Positions 23,622 to 33,700 of a stretch of 48,125 bases of DNA are shown here, piece by piece. Source of the stretch: Rivularia sp. MS3. Its GTDB lineage: Bacteria > Cyanobacteriota > Cyanobacteriia > Cyanobacteriales > Nostocaceae. Position numbers and translations under genes: made by a program. The stretch covers positions 1 through 48,125 of the forward strand of contig JAHCMI010000071.1 in NCBI GenBank assembly GCA_019192545.1. Reading direction: 5' to 3'. Under the pieces are notes generated by a model, which saw only the letters and a program-made list of their open reading frames with translations, searched no databases and had not been told where the DNA came from. The number at the start of each line of letters is the position of its first letter. The first letter of the stretch is position 1.

Positions 23622-25118
23622 TTACAGTGGTGTTGCTGGCAAAGGCCTTGGAGGTGCTGACATTGGGTTTACCCCGCCGCTACCGACTTCAAACTGAGTC
23701 ATCATGGCATGGTCTTCATGAACTGTATTATGGCAGTGCATCATATATTTACCCTGATGAGGTTCAAACCGAGCAACTAGTTTAATGTTGTCATCCTCAC
23801 CGATATAAACAACATCTTTCCAACCGCGCTCGTAAGCAAGAGGCGGTTGACCGTTGCGTTCTAAGATTTGGAAATGAACTAGATGAATGTGGACTGGATG
23901 AAACCAATCGCGACTGTTTGTAATAATTTCCCAGACTTCAATATCGTTTAAACCAGGATTTGCATCAACGCGATTTCGATCCCAAATGTTACCGTTAATT
24001 TCCCATCTATCGTTGCGCTTCTCAAAAGTCCAGCGTCTTGTAGGTCTTGCAGAAGGCGATATAAGGGCTTCAAAAGGTCGTAACTTCGAGGGAATCAAAC
24101 TATTGTCGGGTTCATTGCGTACTACGTCAAAGCGCATAATCTTAGAAGTCCCGGCAAAATCTGTATTGTTAGGTAGTCCAAGATTTTGCAAAACTATCTG
24201 AGTACCAATAGGGTATTTGGAAAAATCGATAATTAGTTCATAACGCTCTGCCATTCCCAGCCTTAAATTTTTTGTTCTAACTGGTGCTTCCAAAAGTCCG
24301 CCGTCTGTGCCGATAACAATTAAATCGTCACCCGTACTCAAAGCTAACTTGTACGAACGCGAAACCGAACCATTGAGAACTCGGAAGCGGTATTTACGGT
24401 TGGCAACTTCCAACCGAGGCAGCGGCGCACCATTGACTAAAAGAATGTCTCCCATCAGGCTGGTATGCTCGCGATCGTCGAAAATTAAAGAGCCATTATG
24501 AGCAAAAATTTTATCATCAATAATCAAAGGTATATCGTACTTACCTTTGGGTAAAGGAAGACTTAACTCAAAGTCATCTTGGACAATATACATACCAGCT
24601 AAACCCATGTATACATGATGTGCCGTTTCATCAATTGCATGGTCATGATACCAAAAGGTAGCAGCGCGATTATTAGGATAAATGTAATCCTTGTAAAAGC
24701 CGGGACTAGATAAATCCTCAGCATATCCGTCAAACTGCGGCAGCGATGCCATTCCGTGCAAATGAGTTGATGTTGATGCACCAACGTGATTAACAAAGCG
24801 AACAACTGACTGTCTACCCTGATGTTGCTTAATAGTAGGACCTGGAGTTATGCCGTTATAACCCCAGATTTCTGTTAATAACCCAGGTAAAATCTCTGCT
24901 TGATTTCTTCTGATTACAATCTCATAGTAATCAGTTGTTTCATCGCTACGTACAGGTTGTAATACTGGTGGAATAGGAAGCTTAACTGTAAAAGCTTCTG
25001 GTTGCGGGCTGCGGGTAGTTGCAGCATGACTAATATGCTGATACGCCATAGGAAGTAAAAGGGCACTGCCACCAGCAATTGCAGCGAACTGTATGGCTTT
25101 TCGTCTTGTAATATTCAT
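23622..25118 (-). CDS. Multicopper oxidase with Tat signal (CotA/SufI/bilirubin-oxidase group)
   Basis: A 498-aa exported oxidase coupling one-electron oxidation of a substrate or metal ion to reduction of O2 to water. It has a twin-arginine signal (NITRRKAIQFAAIAGG, cleavage probably after AYQHISHAA) and all four copper motifs: H119-x-H121 (HLHG), H158-x-H160 (WYHDHA), H407-xx-H410-x-H412 (FHPVHIH) and H461-C462-H463-xxx-H467-x4-M472 (HCHNTVHEDHAMM). M472 is the type-1 axial ligand. I start it at ATG 25118 rather than GTG 25124, because AGGAG at 25128-25132 is 9 bases from 25118. The substrate is unknown. The gene is alone between two intergenic repeats. Confidence 0.95.
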   Translation of the reverse strand: MNITRRKAIQFAAIAGGSALLLPMAYQHISHAATTRSPQPEAFTVKLPIPPVLQPVRSDETTDYYEIVIRRNQAEILPGLLTEIWGYNGITPGPTIKQHQGRQSVVRFVNHVGASTSTHLHGMASLPQFDGYAEDLSSPGFYKDYIYPNNRAATFWYHDHAIDETAHHVYMGLAGMYIVQDDFELSLPLPKGKYDIPLIIDDKIFAHNGSLIFDDREHTSLMGDILLVNGAPLPRLEVANRKYRFRVLNGSVSRSYKLALSTGDDLIVIGTDGGLLEAPVRTKNLRLGMAERYELIIDFSKYPIGTQIVLQNLGLPNNTDFAGTSKIMRFDVVRNEPDNSLIPSKLRPFEALISPSARPTRRWTFEKRNDRWEINGNIWDRNRVDANPGLNDIEVWEIITNSRDWFHPVHIHLVHFQILERNGQPPLAYERGWKDVVYIGEDDNIKLVARFEPHQGKYMMHCHNTVHEDHAMMTQFEVGSGGVNPMSAPPRPLPATPL

Positions 25119-25127
25119 ATTCACATT

Positions 25128-25132
25128 CTCCT
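25128..25132 (-). promoter_or_regulatory. Ribosome binding site deciding the oxidase start
   Basis: AGGAG on the minus strand, 9 bases before the ATG at 25118 and only 3 before the in-frame GTG at 25124. The spacing favours the ATG. Confidence 0.6.
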
Positions 25133-25419
25133 ATTTGATAAGGAGTTTTGTAACTTATATGCAACTCCGATAAATAGCGGAGCCATAAAGGCCTTATTAG
25201 CTATTAATTAATCCAGCAAGCCCAAAGTAGGTGAACAAATTTATTTACTCTGATTAAAAGTTAAGAAAATTAACTTTAATCCTTGCGGTTGCTTCGTTTC
25301 ACTCGCAATGACACTGTGTAATTAATTATGTTTAACTACTTAGAATAGCTTGTATTGAGCGCTCGATAGGGATTATGGTACTTTAGTTCTACTTCCCTAT
25401 CGGATGCCCAATACTTATT

Positions 25420-25541
25420 TATAGCGTTTCTCAATAAGCGTGAAGTACAGTTTTCTTTATCTCCCCTCTCCGATAACTTGGAGAGGGGTTGGGGGTGAGG
25501 TTTTAAGATGTACCTCAATAGACCGGTCGGTAAGCGCTATA
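25420..25541. repeat. MITE-like element, TATAGCG family, copy 4; likely terminator
   Basis: The ends are TATAGCGTTTCTC and GTAAGCGCTATA. Inside, CCCCTCTCC (25463-25471) and GGAGAGGGG (25480-25488) form a perfect 9-bp stem. It begins 3 bases after the stop of the RTX-type gene and may end its transcript. Confidence 0.6.
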
Positions 25542-25544
25542 AGA

Positions 25545-27131
25545 CTAAACCAGAGTAAAGAAATCCTCTACACCAATATCACTAGCATCTACATTTACTA
25601 AAGTAGCCAAATCTTCTGAGGTTTGGGTTAAGCTAATCGTGGTTCTACCAAAATTTTGAGCAATCATCAGGTCTTCAAACACCAGACTTTCGGCTAATAA
25701 GAAAGAATCTGTACCGTCTTGATAGTCAAAAATAGTATCTAACCCGTCGCCTTTTCTTAAAACAAATTGGTCATTACCTTTGCCCCCGAATAACAAGTCA
25801 TTATTTTTACCTCCATCGAGAAAATCATCGCCTATGCCTCCTATAAGAAAATCTCGACCGTTACCACCCAAAAGACTATCATTACCATCCTTGCCAAATA
25901 AGCGGTCTCGACCATTACCACCATTAAGGGTATCATTGCCATTTTTGCCGATAATTATGTCATTTCCATTAAGCCCGTTAAGGCGATCGCTCTGGGGGGT
26001 GCCAGTAAGGAAGTCGTTACCAGAGGTGCCGTTAATGAAGTTTTCTGGAGGAGAAATCAGTTGTACAAATATACCTTCATTGCTGAAATTGAAATTCCAA
26101 GAAACCGCAAATTGTGATTCATCGGGATTGTAAACGGCAGAATTCTGAAAAATGTCGCTTCTTGGAGAAATAACAAAGGCATCATCGATTAATGAGCCAT
26201 CTTTACTAATGAACTGTCCTAACAGACCTGAATTAGTTGCTGCTGCTAATAAATATATTCCTAAATCTTCACTAAAAGCAACTGAAATAGCATCGTTACC
26301 TCTGGTGTTAAAACCGTTATCTATAACGACAATCTCATTACCAATCGCTGTGCCATCTGCATCAACTAGTTGGGCACGAACATCACCTTCGTCTGGAACT
26401 CCGTAAGCAACAAGAAATTGTGTATTAGTAGAATCAAATGCTGTATTAATACTGAAAGCCAATCCAGTACCTTCTGCAATGTCAAATTGACCGCTAACAA
26501 ATGAGCCATCAGCAGAAATTAACCGACCAACAACATCCGTACCGCTTGCGCTTTGGTCTCTCCAGGTTGCTAAATACTGGTTGTCGATATTATTGAAAGC
26601 CACTTCGCCATTAGGAGCGCTGTCTCCAGTTGAGTCAATCCGAATCACAGAATTAATTAAAGTTCCATTACTATCAATTCGCTGACCAAAAATCGCATTT
26701 CCTCCTGGAAAACGCCGACTAGTTTGGAAGTACTCGTTTTGATTTAAATTGTAAAGGAAACTAGGCTCAAATCTGGCATTATTGATAAATAGATTATTTC
26801 CGATAGGAACACCATTTGCACTTAACAGTTGCCCAAAAAGACCCTGATTAGAATCAGGAGCATTGTTCCAAAAACTAACCAGATACTGATTACCACGGTT
26901 GTTGTAAGTGATATCAGGGGCGTTTATAAAATTGCCATTTTCTGGGATTTGTAGATTGTCTCCAATTAAGTTTCCGGTTGAAGAAAATCTTTGTAGAGCT
27001 AAGTCACTTCCACTACTGCCTGTAAAACTCCATACAACTACGTATTCTTTGTTACTGCTGTTGTAGGCTAGTTCTGGTGATACCGCAAATGATGACTTGA
27101 GGTCTTCTGATACTTTGATAGGATTCTCCAT
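25545..27131 (-). CDS. Secreted RTX-type calcium-binding protein (528 aa)
   Basis: The N-terminal 360 residues are repeats of about 50 aa with the pattern ...YNN...YLV(S/A)W... (EYVVVWSF, QYLVSFWN, QYLATWRD, QFLVAYGV, QFAVSWNF), each followed by ...G..IS.DG, probably forming a beta-propeller-like domain. From about residue 366 come hemolysin-type repeats, GNDFLTG, GNDIIIGKNGNDTLNGG and so on, about seven motifs over 90 residues, then a C-terminal beta segment (FVLRKGDGLDTI...) as in other type I secretion substrates. No N-terminal signal peptide is seen, which suits type I export. The start is at 27131 (MENPIKV), because GGAG (27140-27143) is 8 bases upstream. The longer frame begins with a poor TTG. 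It stands beside the giant gene, same strand. Confidence 0.85.
   Translation of the reverse strand: MENPIKVSEDLKSSFAVSPELAYNSSNKEYVVVWSFTGSSGSDLALQRFSSTGNLIGDNLQIPENGNFINAPDITYNNRGNQYLVSFWNNAPDSNQGLFGQLLSANGVPIGNNLFINNARFEPSFLYNLNQNEYFQTSRRFPGGNAIFGQRIDSNGTLINSVIRIDSTGDSAPNGEVAFNNIDNQYLATWRDQSASGTDVVGRLISADGSFVSGQFDIAEGTGLAFSINTAFDSTNTQFLVAYGVPDEGDVRAQLVDADGTAIGNEIVVIDNGFNTRGNDAISVAFSEDLGIYLLAAATNSGLLGQFISKDGSLIDDAFVISPRSDIFQNSAVYNPDESQFAVSWNFNFSNEGIFVQLISPPENFINGTSGNDFLTGTPQSDRLNGLNGNDIIIGKNGNDTLNGGNGRDRLFGKDGNDSLLGGNGRDFLIGGIGDDFLDGGKNNDLLFGGKGNDQFVLRKGDGLDTIFDYQDGTDSFLLAESLVFEDLMIAQNFGRTTISLTQTSEDLATLVNVDASDIGVEDFFTLV
25765..26037 (-). repeat. RTX nonapeptide repeats of the 528-aa protein
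   Basis: Tandem GGxGxDxLx-type units coding for calcium-binding beta-roll turns (GNDFLTG, SDRLNGLNGND, GNDTLNGGNGRD, GNDSLLGGNGRD, DDFLDGGKNND, GNDQF). The complementary strand gives a proline-rich false frame. Confidence 0.85.
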
Positions 27132-27604
27132 CTTAGTAGCTCCCGTTCTTTTTGATTCATTTATTATCAATAGAGTAAAATTCTAAAACCAATATGCTAC
27201 TTACTGAGTGCTGAAAATAGCTATATTTTCATGTTATATAGGCATATGAAGGTAAAAACAAAGTAGTGATAAAACTTAATATCAACAATATTTTAGGTAT
27301 TAGTTAATAAAGTATTGATGATTGTTTCACCTGACTAAACTCAAATTCAAATAAATAAAATCTGTATCACCATTAGCTATAATCTAAAGGTAAAAATAGA
27401 GCCGAATCATTTTTAGGACTTACGCAGCAGTAACGGTAACGGAGCATTAGCATTAAAAATAAGCTGTTACTTAAGCTAGCTCGTTTCATCAATCCCGTTC
27501 GACAAGATTTTATAATGCTTTACTGATGATTTAAGATGTCCTATGGGACAGGCTCCGCTAACGCGGCTAGACAAACAAAACCTACCGACCACTACTTAGC
27601 CTTT
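27132..27604. other. Intergenic region with partial repeats
   Basis: 473 bases between two minus-strand genes. Bases 27414-27430 read TAGGACTTACGCAGCAG, a single end of the AGGACTTACG element family. 27540-27575 has CTCCGCTAACGCGG, another common cyanobacterial repeat. No terminator after the giant gene was convincing and no gene is present. Confidence 0.5.
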
Positions 27605-27760
27605 TTAAATCAGTTTTGTACGAATAATTATGTCATTATAATCTAGGTCGCCACCGTTGGGTAAATCTTCAAAGCCGAAGGTATTGTCTCCTAACATGCG
27701 AATGTGGTCTTGTCCGTCGGAATTAGCTCCTAAATATGTAAAATACACTTCGGGGTCCTC
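27605..27760 (-). other. DUF4114 segment of the giant protein
   Basis: The C-terminal YLGANSDGQDHIRM, then NTFGFEDLPNGGDLDYNDI is the DUF4114 signature (F-FEDL-GGGD-DYND), a short calcium-site-like domain frequent at the ends of cyanobacterial secreted giant proteins. Confidence 0.85.
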
Positions 27761-30700
27761 AGCACTACCTTCTACATCATCGGGATTACCGTTAACGATA
27801 ATAAATGGTGCATAGATGCTTCCACCTGATAACTCAGAATTGTAAGTAGCGCTACCTTGGTTCTCAACGGTGAGGTCAATTCCTTGAATTCTGTTATCAA
27901 TAGCAGTTTGAATGTAATTATCATCTCCAGGATTGATATCTGCGATTCCGTCACCGTTGGTATCAATTCCTCCGTTTTCGTCTACTACTTTGTAGAATCC
28001 GACATAGTTGTCGTAACTTGCTTCTCGAAATACTGAAAATTCAGCATTAACAGTTTGGTTAATATCAACATCTAATAAGTGAATTACTTCTCCTTCTGGT
28101 TGATTTTGTAGTGCTGTTCCTAGAATCATAGATTCAGCAGTTTGTTCTATTTTAATTTCTAAATCTAATGATTGATTGTTTGCATTGCTGTGATTCCAAG
28201 TAATATTAATTCCATCTGCTGATAAGTCGGAGATGCTTTGAGATATTTGGCTGGAAAAGATTAATTTTTCAATAGCATTATTATCTTTAGTTACAGATTC
28301 TATGGAGCTATTTTCAATGTAGAAAAATCTAAAGGAGTGGTTAGAATTCAATTCTATTATACTTTGCAAGTCTCCACTATTAAAGCCATTGGGATAATTA
28401 GTAATAGTAGAAAAGATTATTTCTCCTTTGGCTATTGCTGCTTCTGTATAACCGTCTTCTCCTGGTAGAATACCATTGATAGAACCACTTTTATCGTCTA
28501 CTAAAACTATGCCGATTTGATTTGCTGTTTTGCTATTTTGATTGGTTAAAGTAATTTTGACGTTGAGTTTTTCTGATTCTTCTTCGCTATGATTAATTTC
28601 ATCAAAGTCATTACCTAATCCTAAAGGTAAAGCATATTGTAAACCGTATTCGCTGGATAAAGCATTTGCATCTCTTCTGAGAATATCGTCGTTAAAGTGA
28701 CGGTTGTAAATTTCTCCATAGTTACCTACTGCTTTAATTGCATTGACAGCAAATTCTTTAGTTAAACCATAGGTAGATTCAAGACTATCAGCAATTGTTT
28801 CATCTAAGCCAAGGAAATAATCAATTGCAAAAGTTGAAGTCAGTTCTTTGTTATTAATTTCCTGTATTATCTGGTCAATATTTTCTGAGGTAATACCATA
28901 TTCTTCTGCTTGAACTAAAGCAGTATAAACAGCGCTAATGACTTCCATCCAACGAGATTGGTTTTCATCAACAGCAATTCCTAAAGGTTCTTTAGATAAT
29001 ACTTCGTCTAAGACAAAATGTTCTTCTGGGTTGGAAAGATTGGGAATAGCAGCACTTAAAAGAGGTAAGTCATGAGAAATTGCATCTACTTCTGCTTTGT
29101 CGTAAGCTGCTAACATCTGGGCTTCTGTATCGTAGATGTTAATTAAAACTGTTCCACCTAGTTCAAATAATTCATCTTCCAGATTTTGTTTGGAAGTTGT
29201 GTTTGCTACTACTCCAATTTTGCGACCGTTTAACATTGCAAGATTGGAAATACCGCTATTCTTGCGTATCATTACCCCTTGTCCGGTGTATAGGTAAATG
29301 GGGGAATAATCAATTCCAAAGCTAGCATCTCTGACTAAATTATGGGTAATTTGATTTGCAGAGATATCTACAATCCCGTTTGCTACGTTGGTGAAGCGTT
29401 CGAGGTTATCTTGTTGGATAAATTCTACCTTGTTGGGGTCGCCAAATAATGCAGCTGCGATCGCTCGTCCTAAATCTACATCAAAACCGGTAATTTCTGC
29501 GTTTTCTTGTGTTTGGGAGAAACCGGGAGCTTTTCCATTAATACCTACTTTGAGGGATCCTCGTTCTAATACTTCTTGAAGTACATCACGGTTATCGTTG
29601 TCTACAAATTCTAAGTTTTGGTTTGCTGTACCGGAGAAGGGAGGAGAATACAACAGTCCTCCATCTCTTGCTAGGAGGTTACGTCCCCTTTCTAATCCTG
29701 GAAAATGACGGTTATAGATTTCCGCGTAATTACCAACTTGTCTGATAATATTTATTGCGAAATCATTGGGTAAACCAAGGGTAGCACCCAAATTACCTTC
29801 TAAGCCAAGGAAGCGACGAATTTCCAGGGAAGAATCATTATTGGGGTTGTCATCGGTGTTGATTGCTAGGAATTGGTCAATATTTTCTGAGGTAATACCA
29901 AATTCTTCTGCTTGGGTGGGTACGTAAGTTAACCATCGTATGACATCTCTTAGTTGGGAGTCATTTTCTGGTAATGTTAGGGATACGGGAACTTTAGCAA
30001 TTTCTACATCTAATATTTGATGATTGTCTGGGTCGGAAAGATTTGCTAAATTTTCGTAAATAACAGCGCTATCGGTTGAATAAGCGTCAATTTCTCCTTT
30101 ATCGTAAGCGGCGACCATTTCATCAATGGAATTGTAGAATTTCTCGGAATAATCGATTCCTTCACCAAGATATAAAGTATCAAATAGTGCTTGACTTGCT
30201 TGAGCTTCAACTATCCCGATGGTTCGTCCGTTTAAATCCAGAGCGTTATTAATGCCGCTATTTTGACGTACTACTATTGCTTCATAATCGTAGAAATATA
30301 CGGGACTTAAATCTAAATCTGGAACCAATACGTTATTGATAAAGCGGGTAGTTCCTATATCTTCTCCTGCTTCTACAATTTCAAATTTATCTGCATCACC
30401 GAATAATACAGCAGAAATTGCACGAGCAAATTCAAGGTCAAAGTTGGAGCTAAATTCCGATTCTGCAACTAGTAGTTTACCGCGAGCAATGATGTCATCA
30501 AGGGTAGTTAATTCGGGATTTTCAATATTGAAAGTACGTTCGAGTTGAGGTGGAACTGTTAAGTCATCAGTGATGTTATCGCTTAAAGATACGGGAGTGG
30601 GTTGGTCAACTATTTCAATAATTTGAGTTAAGTCGGGGAAGTAAGAATAGGTGTTTCCTTGATTTTGAATCAAAGCGAGATTTTGACCGTTGTAATCTAG

Positions 30701-33700
30701 TATCCCACTGATGAAGCGGAATCCACTTAAATCGGTAATCCCAAAACCGGAAGCTGATACTTGGATTTTGTCTCCCTGTTCTGGATTAAAGTCCAAAATC
30801 TTATCGAATCCTTGATTTGCGGAATCAAAGTAGAAAACATCTGCTCCAGAACCACCATTAAGAAAATCTTTTCCTAAACCACCAATGAGCAGGTCATTAC
30901 CGTCATTACCAAGCAACCAATCATTATCTGCTCCACCATTGAGGATGTCATCTCCTGCTGCTCCTTTGATTTGGTCGTTACCAGCATCACCGCTAACGGT
31001 ATCGTTACCAACACCAGCATTGATGTTATCTGTATCATTTCCAGCAGCGATTTCATCATTACCGGAACCACCTTTAATAATATCTTTACCAGCATTTCCT
31101 TGAATGATATCGTTACCGAAATTACCATTTAAGGTATCATCCCCATCACCACCAATTAAGCTATCTTCTCCGTGTCCACCTTGAAGGAAATCATTTCCAG
31201 CTTGACCGTTTAAGGTATCGTTAGCATAAAGACCTTCTAAGGTATCGTTTCCTAAATCTCCGGTAAGCTCATCATCTCCAAATGTTCCTTCTAGGGTTAA
31301 ACCGTTATTGTCACTGGTATTTACGTCTTGGTCATTATCAATAATTTGTAGTAAAGCAACGGAAGCGCTAGGGTTGAGAATAAATCCTTCTCCAGTGGAT
31401 TTTAGATTGAGGACGATGCTTTCTAAGCTTTCATCTTCTACATCATCGGAGATGGAAAAACTGACGGTGGTTGTGGTTTCTCCGGGAGCAATGTATGCTT
31501 CTCCTAGCTTCTGTTCGCTGGTGGTGTAGTCTTCCCCTATAGTTGCGGTACCAGAAACGCTGTAAAGAACTTTTAGTCCTTGGTTGGGAGCGGGATGACT
31601 GAGTTCGATGGTAAATTCTATGGTATCTTGGGATTCTTCTGCGGTGGTGACGCTTTGGGGTTTGATGGCAACGCTACGATTGCCAAAGGAGTTTATATCT
31701 CCGTCTACTAGTATGTAATTTTGGTAAAGGGTTTCTTTGAATTCTGCTTGTAGTTCGGTGATGGTTTGTTGGTTGGAGGTGAGCTTTTTAATTATTTGTG
31801 CAACATCTGTTTGAGTGATGCGTTTAACTGAAGCAAGAGCGGGTAATGCTGCTTCAATGGATTTTGATGCTCCGATGTCGCGGACTGTATTTAATAATTG
31901 ATTGCTAGTTGCAATGAAGCTAGAAGCAATTTTTATCTGTTCTAAGGTAGCTGTGGTGGTGTAGGTTTTAGCTAAACTAAACAGAAATTCTTCGATATCA
32001 CCATTATCGGAGAGATTAAAGCTATCGGTAATTCGAGTGTCGGTGGAGCGATTTTCTAGGAATTTCGCAAATTCTTCCTGTACTAATTGAAAATTGTTTG
32101 GATTCGCTTGTTCTCCCTGGTTACCATCAAGGAATGCTCTTGCTTGGTTAAATAAAGATTGAACTTGGATATGAAGCAGATAAACATTTAAACCAGTAGT
32201 ATTGTTTTGACCTACTGCTTCGAGGGAATCAAAGGTTGATAGGTCAAAGTCTGCATCTAATCCCAGTTGTTCCTTGATTAAATTACCAGCTTCATCGGGT
32301 AATAAACCTTCTCTTACTAAAGTAACTTGTAAACTGGTTAGGGGAGTAAGAATTGCAGAACCCGGTAAACCAAGGAATTTTCCGGCTTCGGTGCCGCTAG
32401 AAGTATCAAAACCACCGATACCGATTAATTGCCCGTCTTTTATATCAATTACACCATCAGCATTGCTATCCCAATCCAAGCCGATTTCTAGATTGTATTC
32501 ACCGTATTCGTTAGTAAAGGTGATGGGTTCGGCTACAATTTCACCGTTGAGTTCAATTTCTGCATCCCAAACACCGTTAAAGTTAGCATCGAAAAAGATA
32601 GTTGCAGCATTAATATAGCTATTAGAAAGACTGCTGCTAAAGGTAATACCGGATGCTCCGACATTAAATTTAGCGACGGTAATCCGAGCTAATTCCTTGC
32701 TCCAAACTGTCTTCATAATTTCAAACAGTCCGACATCTAAACCTACCCGAATTTCACCTTTGAGGAAAGCGTCTAAGCTACCTTTTAAGTCGAATAATTG
32801 TAGGGGGGTATCTATACGAGAGATGATTTCGGAACCTCTGACTTTACCATCGTTTTTACCTTGGAGTTCTCCTTCATCTACGACATCGAAACCAAGATAA
32901 CCTTCTACACCACCTTTGAGGATGGCTTTTACAACTACAATGCTAGCGGATAAACCTGCTGCTATGGTTGCTTTAGCGCTTAATTCATCTTTTTCGTTAC
33001 CGTCACTATCCCAATCATCTAAATAGAAACCGTCAAGAACTTTGTAGATTTTAGAAAGTTCAAAATCATCTTTTTTCCAAGCTTCTAAACCACCGGTATC
33101 GTAACCTACAGATAAATCGGTTTTAGCTTCAAATCCCAGTTCTAAAAGTCCTTTAATGGTAGGTGGAGTGTAAAGTAGAAATTCTTGTTCTTTACCAAAG
33201 AAATATTCTAGGTCGGGAATATCATATTTGATTAAATCGACATTTGGTTCACCTAATAAGATGCGAATTAAGGTGATGGGATTATCAAGGATAGGTATTT
33301 CTAAACCATCTAAATTTTTCAGTTTATTTAAAGCACCTTTTTGTTCTTTACTAGCAGTATTGGAATTTTCTGCTTGTTCTGTGGGAGTTCCTTTTGGTGA
33401 ATTGGTTTTGTTTCCTTGTTTGCTGGGGTCAATTTTAGCAGCTGCGTCACTTGGGTCGTTACTTGCTCCTTTGAAGTCATCTAAATCATAGCTACCCAGT
33501 TCTAAAACAATATTTTCGCCGCTATCGACTAATTTTTTGAGATTATCGCTGAGTTCAATTATGTTTGTAACTGTTTGAATAAATTTAACAGCTTTGGGAA
33601 TACTTTCTTTAATTCGCTTCAGTTTTTCGTTGGTAGTATCTTCAGGAATTGCTTCTGCGATCGCCATTCCTAAATCTAAGATAGAAACACCAGGTTTCCC

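Larger units (their letters stand above)
25119..25544. other. Intergenic region between the oxidase and the RTX-type gene
   Basis: 426 bases. The promoter of the oxidase must lie in 25133-25400, but no -10/-35 is clear. The right third is the MITE-like element 25420-25541. No gene is seen. Confidence 0.55.

Noticed and set aside
25780-26133. Proline-rich plus-strand open frame opposite the RTX repeats of the 528-aa protein
   Set aside because: It is produced by the repeated Gly/Asp codons of the real gene and resembles no protein family.
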